10,003 bases of DNA from an uncultured Peptococcaceae bacterium. GTDB lineage: Bacteria > Bacillota > Peptococcia > Peptococcales > Peptococcaceae. The stretch is taken from positions 1 to 10,003 of the forward strand of contig USCP01000054.1 in the NCBI GenBank assembly GCA_900553245.1, in the 5' to 3' direction. Made by a program: the position numbers and the translations under genes. Below are positions 1 to 7,061 of the stretch, in pieces. Numbering within the stretch: position 1 is the stretch's first letter; each line of letters begins with the position of its first letter. The notes under the pieces were generated by a model, which worked only from the letters and a program-made list of their open reading frames with translations, had not been told where the DNA came from and did not search any database.

Positions 1-1
1 A

Positions 2-2680
2 ACGGATTTACATGATGCTATTGATGTGGCTATTGAGCTTGGTGGTGAAGATGCTAAAATTCTTTTCTTTACCGGCGGGTCTGAAGTACGTATGAATGGT
101 TCGTGCGCCGGCGGTACAGGTGCTTTTATTGATCAAATGGCTGTTTTGCTGAATGTTGATTTGGAAACCCTTAATACCCTGGCGAATGAAGCGGAAACTG
201 TTTATGATATTGCATCTCGTTGCGGGGTTTTTGCGAAGTCTGATGTTCAACCGTTGCTCAATCAAGGGGCAAAAAAATCGGATGTAGCTATGAGTATTTT
301 TCATGCGGTCGCTAATCAGACGGTCGGAGGTTTGGCACAAGGCAGAGAAATTAAAGGGAAGGTCATTTTTCTGGGTGGTCCTCTGAACTTTTTTAGTGGA
401 CTGCAAACCGCCTTTAAACATGTTCTTCATTTAGAAAATGAGGCATGTTACGTATTTCCGGAAGATGCACGCTATTATGTGGCCATGGGGGCTGCGCTGT
501 ATAGCAAGAATGAGTTGCCGTTTGATTTGTCTCAATTACAAAAGCGATTTGAAGAAAGTCATGTCACCTTGAAGCACACCTCAAACACTAAGCCGTTATT
601 TGAATCGGAAGAAGCATATAAAAGCTTCTTAGAGAGACATAGTTTGTCAACGGTAAAATATGCGGATATTTCTGCTTATAAGGGCGATGTGTACTTGGGG
701 ATAGATGCAGGGTCAACAACGGTTAAACTGGTCCTTTTAGGCGAAAATAATGAGCTTCTGTACAGTAGATATGAAAACAATAATGGTCAACCAATAGGTT
801 TAATTCAAGAAACGTTGGCGTATCTGTATAAAACATATCCTGGTCTTCATATTGTGTCATCTGCTGTTACCGGTTATGGTGAAGAACTGATTAAAACAGC
901 TTTTTCTTTAGATTTTGGATTGGTAGAAACCATTGCTCATTTAACAGCAGCACAATATTTTCAGCCGGATGTCGATTTTATTATTGATATCGGTGGGCGG
1001 GATATGAAGTGCTTCAAGATTAAAAACGGTACGATTGACTCTATTTTTTTGAACGAGGCGTGTTCATCAGGGTGCGGTTCTTTTATTTCAACCTTTGCAA
1101 GCGCAATGGGATATGATGTTGAGGAATTTGCAAATCTAGGGCTACATTCCAAGCATCCGGTTGACTTAGGTTCTCGTTGTACGGTATTTATGAATTCGTC
1201 CGTAAAACAGTCTCAGAAAGAAGGCGCCAGTGTCGAAGATATTTCTGCCGGTCTATCCATTAGTGTTGTTAAAAATGCCCTTTATAAGGTGATTAGAGCC
1301 AATGACGCGGATGATCTTGGTGAACGTATTGTGGTTCAAGGTGGAACTTTTTATAATAACGCAATTTTGCGCGCTTTTGAGAAAGAAATCGGACGCGAGG
1401 TTATTCGTCCGTCGATTGCCGGGTTAATGGGCGCTTTTGGTTGCGCACTTTACGCAAAAGCAAATGGTAAAGGCATAAGCACTTGCTTAACCGCAGAGGC
1501 GTTGGAACGCTTCGAGTATCAAACTTATAGTAAAACATGTCAGTTTTGCGGTAATCATTGTGAATTGACAATTAACCATTTCAGTAATGGCGAAGAACTG
1601 ATTGCGGGCAATCGATGTGAACGTCCGTTGAATAAAAATGAAAAAGAATCCCGATTGCCAAATTCCTATTTGTATAAACAACAGTTGATTAACAATATAA
1701 AGAAGGAACAGATGAAGGGTGATTTTCCAAAAGGAACCGTGGGGATTCCGTTGGCACTTAATATCTATGAAATGTATCCGTTTTGGACTGCTTTTTGGAA
1801 TCATTTAGGATATAGGGTGATGCTGTCGCCGTTTGGTTCAAAGCAAATGTTCCAAAAGGGGCAATATACTATTCCATCTGATACTGTGTGTTATCCGGCA
1901 AAAATGGTTCATGGTCATATCGAATATTTACTTGAAAAAGATATCGATTTTATTTTTTATCCTTGTTTGACCTATAATTTTGATGAGCACATTAGTGATA
2001 ACAACTATAATTGTCCGGTGGTGGCGTATTATCCACAGGTGATTGAAGCGAATGTGTCACGCGTTAATGCATCTAATTTCAAATATGGGTTTTATGGTGT
2101 GCACAATAAAAAGTATATGAAGAAGCAGCTCATAAAAGATTTAGGGAAATCACTTCATCTTTCTCATAAAATGGTTGGGGAAGCGTTGGACGCTGCCTAT
2201 GCAGCACAAGTCGAATATCGCGATAAGCAAAAAACTTTTGCGAAACAAGCCATTGATTATGCTCGCGTTCACGATTTACCAATCATTATTTTAGCTGGGC
2301 GACCATATCATGTGGATCCGGAAATCAATCATGGTATTGACCGATTGATTCAAGGCTTTAATACAGTTGTCATTAGTGAAGATGGTTTGGATTACATTTA
2401 TGATGATACAGATACCCACGTTTTGAATCAGTGGACCTATCATGCACGTCTGTATAATGCGGCAAAATACGTTTCTCAGAATGAAGATATGTCTTTGGTG
2501 CAGTTGGTTAGTTTTGGCTGCGGGTTAGATGCTATTACGGCGGATGAAGTGCGTGAACTGTTAGAAGAACAGGGTGAGATTTATACTCAAATTAAAATTG
2601 ATGAAATTAGCAATCTTGGAACCGTCAAGATTCGTTTGAGAAGCTTGTTTGCAACATTAGAACAAAGGAGGAAGCGCTAA
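2..2680 (+). CDS. Acyl-CoA dehydratase activase-like protein (BadF/HgdC tandem ATPase plus DUF2229-type region), 5'-partial
   Basis: The frame is open to the left edge, so the true start lies upstream; the GTG at 26 falls inside a conserved segment and is not the start. Residues are counted from base 26. The end of a first ASKHA ATPase half (to about 165) has IELGGEDAK, SCAGGTG (C27) and SRCGVF (C66). A complete second half (about 222-480) has YLGIDAGSTT, DIGGRDMK, EACSSGCGSF (C346) and SRCTVF (C385). Next come a cysteine cluster (C505, C508, C512, C531) and a dehydratase-like half with SDTVCYPAK (C622), YPC (C647), AGRPYHVDPEINHG and SFGCG (C832). In HgdC-type activators the paired cysteines hold one [4Fe-4S] cluster at the dimer interface, and ATP hydrolysis drives a low-potential electron into a dehydratase. 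The substrate here is unknown. The protein is probably cytoplasmic and oxygen-sensitive. It overlaps the next gene by one base and most likely works with that product. Confidence 0.9.
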   Translation, partial: TDLHDAIDVAIELGGEDAKILFFTGGSEVRMNGSCAGGTGAFIDQMAVLLNVDLETLNTLANEAETVYDIASRCGVFAKSDVQPLLNQGAKKSDVAMSIFHAVANQTVGGLAQGREIKGKVIFLGGPLNFFSGLQTAFKHVLHLENEACYVFPEDARYYVAMGAALYSKNELPFDLSQLQKRFEESHVTLKHTSNTKPLFESEEAYKSFLERHSLSTVKYADISAYKGDVYLGIDAGSTTVKLVLLGENNELLYSRYENNNGQPIGLIQETLAYLYKTYPGLHIVSSAVTGYGEELIKTAFSLDFGLVETIAHLTAAQYFQPDVDFIIDIGGRDMKCFKIKNGTIDSIFLNEACSSGCGSFISTFASAMGYDVEEFANLGLHSKHPVDLGSRCTVFMNSSVKQSQKEGASVEDISAGLSISVVKNALYKVIRANDADDLGERIVVQGGTFYNNAILRAFEKEIGREVIRPSIAGLMGAFGCALYAKANGKGISTCLTAEALERFEYQTYSKTCQFCGNHCELTINHFSNGEELIAGNRCERPLNKNEKESRLPNSYLYKQQLINNIKKEQMKGDFPKGTVGIPLALNIYEMYPFWTAFWNHLGYRVMLSPFGSKQMFQKGQYTIPSDTVCYPAKMVHGHIEYLLEKDIDFIFYPCLTYNFDEHISDNNYNCPVVAYYPQVIEANVSRVNASNFKYGFYGVHNKKYMKKQLIKDLGKSLHLSHKMVGEALDAAYAAQVEYRDKQKTFAKQAIDYARVHDLPIIILAGRPYHVDPEINHGIDRLIQGFNTVVISEDGLDYIYDDTDTHVLNQWTYHARLYNAAKYVSQNEDMSLVQLVSFGCGLDAITADEVRELLEEQGEIYTQIKIDEISNLGTVKIRLRSLFATLEQRRKR
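2664..2671 (+). promoter_or_regulatory. Strong ribosome binding site for the second activase-system gene
   Basis: AAAGGAGG lies inside the last codons of the upstream gene, 8 nt before the ATG at 2680. The upstream stop and this ATG share one base (TAATG), so re-initiation or translational coupling is expected. The site supports a genuine second gene over a simple sequencing frameshift. Confidence 0.8.
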
Positions 2681-3933
2681 TGCCATATCAAGAGCGTGCG
2701 GTTTTTACTTTAGAAATGAAGGAAACACATACTATTTTGATTCCTATGATGTTGCCGATTCATTTTAGATTGTTAAAAAAACTTTTTGCCTTAGAAGGTT
2801 ATAAAGTAGAGTTTTTGGACTCTATGTCGTCTAACATTATTAACGTAGGGCTAAAATACGTTAACAACGATACATGTTATCCTGCTCAGTTAACAATTGG
2901 GCAACTTTTGGATGCAACGCTAAATTTGGGATATGACCCTCATAAAATTGCATTGCTTTTACCGCAAACCGGTGGGGGATGTCGTGCTTCAAATTATATT
3001 AGTCTGTTACGAAAGGCCTTAAAAAAAGCAAATCTTGAATTCATTCCGGTGCTGTCATTCAATCTTCTAGGGATGGAAGAGAATCCCGGCTTTAATTTAA
3101 ATAAGGATTTTATAAAAAAAGCTGCTTTTGCAGTACTTTACGGCGATATGATTATGAATTTAAAAAATCAAGTGCGTCCGTATGAAGTGACTAACGGTGC
3201 AACTGCGCAGGCGGTTGATGCAGTTTGCAAATATTTGGAAAGCGAATTTGAAGCGGATCGTGGCTTTACAAGAAAGCAACTTAAAAATAATTGCAATGTG
3301 ATTCTTAAGGAATTTGCAGGCGTTCAACAGCAAAGCAACGTGAAAAAAACGCGTGTTGGAATTGTTGGAGAGATTTATGTCAAATTTGCACCATTGGGGA
3401 ATAATAATCTTGAAGCAATGCTGGAAAATGAAAATTGTGAAGTGGTTGTGCCAGGGCTAATGGATTTTGTGTTATATACGATTGACGCCGGCGTTGAGGA
3501 TTATCATTTGTATGGTATGGGAAAATTCAAAGCCATTGTATCGGAATGGTTGTTTCAATCTATTGTGTCCTTGCAAAATGTCGTGATAAAATCCTATCAA
3601 GGGTATAGTCAATTCAGACCTCAAACACCGTTTAAAAAGACAAAGGCATTGAGCAAAAAAATAATTCATGAAGGAACAAAGATGGGCGAAGGTTGGCTTT
3701 TGACAGGAGAAATGGTAGAATTGATAGAATCCGGTGTGGACAACATTGTATGTACGCAACCTTTTGGGTGTTTACCAAATCATATTGTCGGGCGCGGTAT
3801 GTTGCGTAAAATTAAGAGCGCCTATCCAAATGCTAATATTGTTCCGATTGACTATGACGCAAGTGCCAGTCGCGTCAACCAAGAAAATCGAATAAAATTG
3901 ATGCTTGCATCTACGCGAGAAATCAACTATTAA
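2680..3933 (+). CDS. 2-hydroxyacyl-CoA dehydratase-like subunit (C-terminal part of the large activase family)
   Basis: This 417-residue protein matches from memory the C-terminal third of the roughly 1400-residue CoA-dehydratase-activase family. The N-terminal segment (FTLEMKETHTILIPMM, residues 9-24) looks like the interior of those longer chains. Motifs are NNDTCYPAQ (C66), LLPQTGGGCRASNY (C101), GEIYVKFAPLGNNNLEAML (230-248) and CTQPFGCLPNHI (C358, C364), followed by IDYDASAS and NRIKLML. C66, C101 and C364 line up with C622, C647 and C832 of the upstream protein. HgdA/HgdB-type dehydratase subunits each bind a [4Fe-4S] cluster through three cysteines, so a cluster here is plausible but inferred. 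No membrane segment or signal peptide is visible. The start is fixed by AAAGGAGG at 2664-2671. The product probably assembles with the upstream protein; the electron acceptor or substrate cannot be read from sequence. Confidence 0.88.
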   Translation: MPYQERAVFTLEMKETHTILIPMMLPIHFRLLKKLFALEGYKVEFLDSMSSNIINVGLKYVNNDTCYPAQLTIGQLLDATLNLGYDPHKIALLLPQTGGGCRASNYISLLRKALKKANLEFIPVLSFNLLGMEENPGFNLNKDFIKKAAFAVLYGDMIMNLKNQVRPYEVTNGATAQAVDAVCKYLESEFEADRGFTRKQLKNNCNVILKEFAGVQQQSNVKKTRVGIVGEIYVKFAPLGNNNLEAMLENENCEVVVPGLMDFVLYTIDAGVEDYHLYGMGKFKAIVSEWLFQSIVSLQNVVIKSYQGYSQFRPQTPFKKTKALSKKIIHEGTKMGEGWLLTGEMVELIESGVDNIVCTQPFGCLPNHIVGRGMLRKIKSAYPNANIVPIDYDASASRVNQENRIKLMLASTREINY

Positions 3934-3938
3934 ATCAA

Positions 3939-3969
3939 AAAAGCACTTCATTTTTATAGAAGTGCTTTT
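3939..3969 (+). terminator. Intrinsic terminator after the activase-system genes
   Basis: An 11-bp perfect stem (AAAAGCACTTC at 3939-3949 with GAAGTGCTTTT at 3959-3969) surrounds a 9-nt loop and runs into TTTTCTATTATT. It begins 5 nt after the stop codon. The A-rich 5' flank could also give activity on the minus strand. The stem has only four G-C pairs, so efficiency may be partial. Confidence 0.8.
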
Positions 3970-3991
3970 CTATTATTAGGAGAAACCAACC

Positions 3992-6139
3992 ATGGATTTA
4001 ACAACACTTAATTCTCAACAGTTAGAGGCTGTACTAACTACAGAAGGGCCGCTGCTCATTTTAGCCGGCGCCGGCTCTGGCAAAACCAATGTATTGGTTC
4101 ATCGTATTGCTTATTTAATTGAGGAATGCAATGTATCGCCGTATCATATTTTAGCTATTACATTTACAAATAAGGCTGCCAATGAAATGCGCGACCGTAT
4201 TATTGATATGATTGGTGAAAGAGGCTCTCGTATTTGGGCTCGTACGTTCCACTCCGCTTGCTTGCAGATTTTGCGCTTTGAGGTGGAACACACGGATTTA
4301 AAAGAAAACTTTGGGATTTACGATACCTCTGACCAATTGAGCATTGTAAAGCGTATTTTAAAGCAGCGTAATATTGATGCGGATGTGCTGAAACCAAGCA
4401 GTGTTTTAAATGGGATTTCTAAAATCAAAAATAAATTTTTTGACTTAAATGAAGGGTTAAAACGGGTTGCCGAAGCCGGTTCATTGCCTGAAATAGTTAT
4501 TGATGTGATTGAAGAATATCAAGCAACCCTACAGGACAATAACGCCATTGATTTTGACGACATCCTTTGTTTGGTGGTTAAGCTGTTTAAAACACATCCG
4601 GACATCTTAGAGCAATATCAGGAGCGTTTTCAATACATCATGGTGGACGAGTATCAGGATACCAACAAAATTCAATACGAGCTGATTCATTTATTGGCTG
4701 CTAAGTATGAGAATATCTGCGTTGTTGGTGATGATGACCAATCTATTTATGAATGGCGTGGCGCTGATGTTCAGAATATCTTGAGCTTTGAAAAAGACCA
4801 TGAAAACGCTAAGATTATTAAATTAGAAGAAAACTATCGTTCAACTAAAAAAATCCTACATCTTGCCAATGCAGTGATTGCAAATAATGAAACCCGTAAG
4901 GAAAAAGCGCTTTGGACACAAAATGAGGAAGGCGAGCCGATTGTTTATTATGAAGCGGACGATGACCGCGATGAAGGTCATTTCATAGTTCGTCAGATTA
5001 AGGATATTATGAATAAGTCCAACTACAGCTACGGAGATTTTGCGGTTTTAATTCGTACCTCATCACAATTCCGTTCCCTTGAAGAAGTGTTCTTGAAAAA
5101 TGGGGTGCCGTATCGTATTTATGGTGGGATTAAGTTTTTCCAACGCAAGGAAATTAAGGATATCCTAGCGTATCTGTCCGTGTTGGCAAATCCTAATGAT
5201 TCCGTCAATATGAAACGTATTATCAATATTCCGAAACGTGGAATAGGTGAGCAAACATGGAATAAGATCCTTGACTTTAAAATGGAACATCAGCCACTTT
5301 CGCTTGTGGACGTATTAACAGCGCCGGAATTAAAAACATCGGCGAAAGTTAAAAATGCTTTAAAATCCTTCTCTGAATTTATCGAGAACGGTCGTGTGGT
5401 GGCTAGCGAGCAAGAAATGGAGCCACTTTTAAATTATGTGATTAAAGAGTCTGGATACGTGAATTATTTATATGATAGCGATCCGGTGGCTGCTGATTTA
5501 ACTATGGATAATATCGAGGAATTCTTATCCATTGCAAAGGAATTTGACTTGCGAGAAATGGATTATGAGGACCGCAATTTAAGTGGATTTTTGGAAGAAA
5601 TTGCGCTTTATACAGATTTAGACCAATCCGCAGAAGGGTTGGATAGTGTTAGTTTGATGACCATGCATTCCAGTAAAGGTCTTGAATTTCCGGTAGTATT
5701 TGTAGCTGGCTTTGAAGAAAATCTATTTCCTCATATTCGAGCAAAAGAGGAGAAAGGGCTGGAAGAAGAACGTCGTCTGTGCTATGTGGCTTTTACACGT
5801 GCAGAAGATATGCTTTTCATTACGCGTGCTGAAAAACGTATGATTCACGGTCGATTTATGTACAATCAGCCGTCGGAATTTGTGGATGAATTGGATGAGC
5901 GATATTATACGAATGTTAGTAAAAAACGCTATTTTAAAAATGAAGTGACAGCAACGAGAAAGAAGCCTGCTGTTGCACCGGCAGCGTTTAATGTAGGGGA
6001 CAAGGTGAAACATTCTTCTTGGGGTGATGGTGTTGTGGTTGCTGTTGATTCGGATGATGATACAAAAATAACCGTAGCATTTCCGAGTGAAGGTTTAAAA
6101 ACGATTTCCACGCAATATGCACCGATTGAAAAAGCATAG
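3992..6139 (+). CDS. pcrA: ATP-dependent DNA helicase PcrA (UvrD/Rep superfamily 1A)
   Basis: PcrA is a 3'-to-5' DNA translocase used in repair, rolling-circle plasmid replication and clearing of RNA polymerase and RecA. All SF1A motifs are present in the 715 residues: Q motif LNSQQ (6-10), Walker A AGAGSGKT (25-32), Ia ITFTNKAANEM (56-66), Ib TFHSAC (85-90), Walker B VDEYQDTN (218-225), III VGDDDQSIYEWRGA (245-258), IV EENYRSTK (279-286), V TMHSSKGLEF (557-566) and VI EERRLCYVAFTRAED (592-606). The C-terminal FNVGDKVKHSSWGDGVV to YAPIEK (about 666-714) is the Tudor-like domain that contacts RNA polymerase in PcrA. Length is normal for the family. The ATG follows AGGAGA (3978-3983) by 8 nt. 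The gene starts 22 nt after a terminator hairpin and is followed almost immediately by xerD. Position 254 is Glu where G, R or K is common, probably harmless. Confidence 0.97.
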   Translation: MDLTTLNSQQLEAVLTTEGPLLILAGAGSGKTNVLVHRIAYLIEECNVSPYHILAITFTNKAANEMRDRIIDMIGERGSRIWARTFHSACLQILRFEVEHTDLKENFGIYDTSDQLSIVKRILKQRNIDADVLKPSSVLNGISKIKNKFFDLNEGLKRVAEAGSLPEIVIDVIEEYQATLQDNNAIDFDDILCLVVKLFKTHPDILEQYQERFQYIMVDEYQDTNKIQYELIHLLAAKYENICVVGDDDQSIYEWRGADVQNILSFEKDHENAKIIKLEENYRSTKKILHLANAVIANNETRKEKALWTQNEEGEPIVYYEADDDRDEGHFIVRQIKDIMNKSNYSYGDFAVLIRTSSQFRSLEEVFLKNGVPYRIYGGIKFFQRKEIKDILAYLSVLANPNDSVNMKRIINIPKRGIGEQTWNKILDFKMEHQPLSLVDVLTAPELKTSAKVKNALKSFSEFIENGRVVASEQEMEPLLNYVIKESGYVNYLYDSDPVAADLTMDNIEEFLSIAKEFDLREMDYEDRNLSGFLEEIALYTDLDQSAEGLDSVSLMTMHSSKGLEFPVVFVAGFEENLFPHIRAKEEKGLEEERRLCYVAFTRAEDMLFITRAEKRMIHGRFMYNQPSEFVDELDERYYTNVSKKRYFKNEVTATRKKPAVAPAAFNVGDKVKHSSWGDGVVVAVDSDDDTKITVAFPSEGLKTISTQYAPIEKA

Positions 6140-6142
6140 GAA
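6138..6142 (+). promoter_or_regulatory. Candidate ribosome binding site bearing on the xerD start
   Basis: AGGAA overlaps the pcrA stop codon. Three in-frame ATGs follow, at 6143, 6146 and 6152. Spacing is 0, 3 and 9 nt respectively, so the third ATG (6152) fits best by this criterion. The difference is only three residues outside the conserved fold. Confidence 0.4.
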
Positions 6143-7060
6143 ATGATGAGTATGGATAAGTATGAATGGGTCTTGAAAGACTACTTGCTGTATTTGGCGG
6201 TAGAAAAGGGCCTTTCGGATAATACTATTGAAAGTTATCGAAGAGATTTGATGCAATTTGGAGAGTGGCTTAATAAACAGCACGCCACGTTAACAACAAT
6301 GGATGCACTTCTGTTGCGAGAATACCAGACACATTTAGGCGAACATCTTAAACCATCGTCTATGGCAAGAAAAACGACAGCATTAAAGGGGTTTTTAGCC
6401 TATCTAGTGGAGACAGAAATAATTGATGAGCCAATAACTATTGTTGACCGCACTAAGAAGGGAGAAAAGCTCCCGCAGGTTCTGACTTTAGAACAAATGA
6501 ATGCCTTAATTGATGTTGTTCCAAGAGATAAATTAGCTGGGAAAAGAGATGCGGCAATTTTAGAACTCATGTATGCGACAGGAATGCGCGTGTCAGAGGT
6601 GATTGCGTTAACGCTAGATCGGTTTTATGCAGATGAACAATTCATCCGTGTCATCGGGAAAGGCAACAAAGAACGTTTAGTGCCGTTTGGATGGTGTGCT
6701 AAACGTGCTGTAGCAGAATATATGACAGCACGTCAGCAGGCCAATGTGAAACCGAGTCCGTATGTTTTTTTATCTAATAGGCAGGAACCTATGACGCGAC
6801 AATCAGTTTGGAAGCTTATAAAAAAATATGCGAAACTGGCAAATATTCCCTTTGAAGTGACGCCGCATACTATTCGTCATACCTTTGCGACCCATCTTTT
6901 AAATAATGGCGTTGATTTACGAGCTATTCAGGAAATGTTGGGACATTCAGATATATCAACGACGCAAATTTATGTACATGTTGCTTTTAAAGATATAGAA
7001 AATCAATATCATTCCATGCATCCGCGTTCTAAGGATGTACTCAAAGAAAGTGGTGATTGA
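6143..7060 (+). CDS. xerD: Tyrosine recombinase XerD
   Basis: XerC/XerD-type recombinases resolve chromosome dimers at dif, usually under FtsK control. The 305-residue protein has an N-terminal SAM-like core-binding domain (about 8-95, including EKGLSDNTIESYRRDL) and a C-terminal catalytic domain (about 112-295). The catalytic set is complete: R149 (ATGMRVSE), K173 (GKGNKER), H242 and R245 (PHTIRHTFATHLL), H268 (MLGHSDIST) and nucleophile Y277 (TQIYVHV). The tail YHSMHPRS resembles the XerD C-terminus that engages the partner recombinase. Length is close to the usual 295-300, against phage integrases that are longer and sit near att sites and excisionase genes. The start is ambiguous: ATG at 6143, 6146 or 6152, with 6152 best spaced from AGGAA. 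It lies 3 nt after pcrA and 1 nt before the phosphorylase gene, so co-transcription is likely. XerC cannot be excluded by eye. Confidence 0.9.
   Translation: MMSMDKYEWVLKDYLLYLAVEKGLSDNTIESYRRDLMQFGEWLNKQHATLTTMDALLLREYQTHLGEHLKPSSMARKTTALKGFLAYLVETEIIDEPITIVDRTKKGEKLPQVLTLEQMNALIDVVPRDKLAGKRDAAILELMYATGMRVSEVIALTLDRFYADEQFIRVIGKGNKERLVPFGWCAKRAVAEYMTARQQANVKPSPYVFLSNRQEPMTRQSVWKLIKKYAKLANIPFEVTPHTIRHTFATHLLNNGVDLRAIQEMLGHSDISTTQIYVHVAFKDIENQYHSMHPRSKDVLKESGD
7052..7056 (+). promoter_or_regulatory. Ribosome binding site fixing the phosphorylase start
   Basis: GGTGA, within the near-consensus AAAGTGGTGA, lies in the last xerD codons 5 nt before ATG 7062. An earlier in-frame ATG at 7035 would overlap xerD by 26 nt and add residues unlike the family N-terminus, so 7062 is preferred. 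Confidence 0.6.
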
Positions 7061-7061
7061 A

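Noticed and set aside
26..28. GTG as the start of the activase gene
   Set aside because: It is inside a conserved segment, the frame is open to the edge, and about 100 residues of the first ATPase half are missing.
8..430. A 140-codon minus-strand frame at the left edge
   Set aside because: It is opposite the conserved ATPase motifs of the activase and has no family features.
4751..4754. Glu in PcrA motif III where G, R or K is more common
   Set aside because: The position varies within the superfamily and all catalytic residues are intact.
6143..7060. The tyrosine recombinase as a mobile-element integrase
   Set aside because: There is no att-like repeat, excisionase or phage gene nearby; length and neighbours fit a housekeeping Xer protein.
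7035..7061. Upstream ATG extending the phosphorylase by nine residues
   Set aside because: It would overlap xerD by 26 nt and adds residues unlike the family; ATG 7062 has a well-spaced GGTGA.
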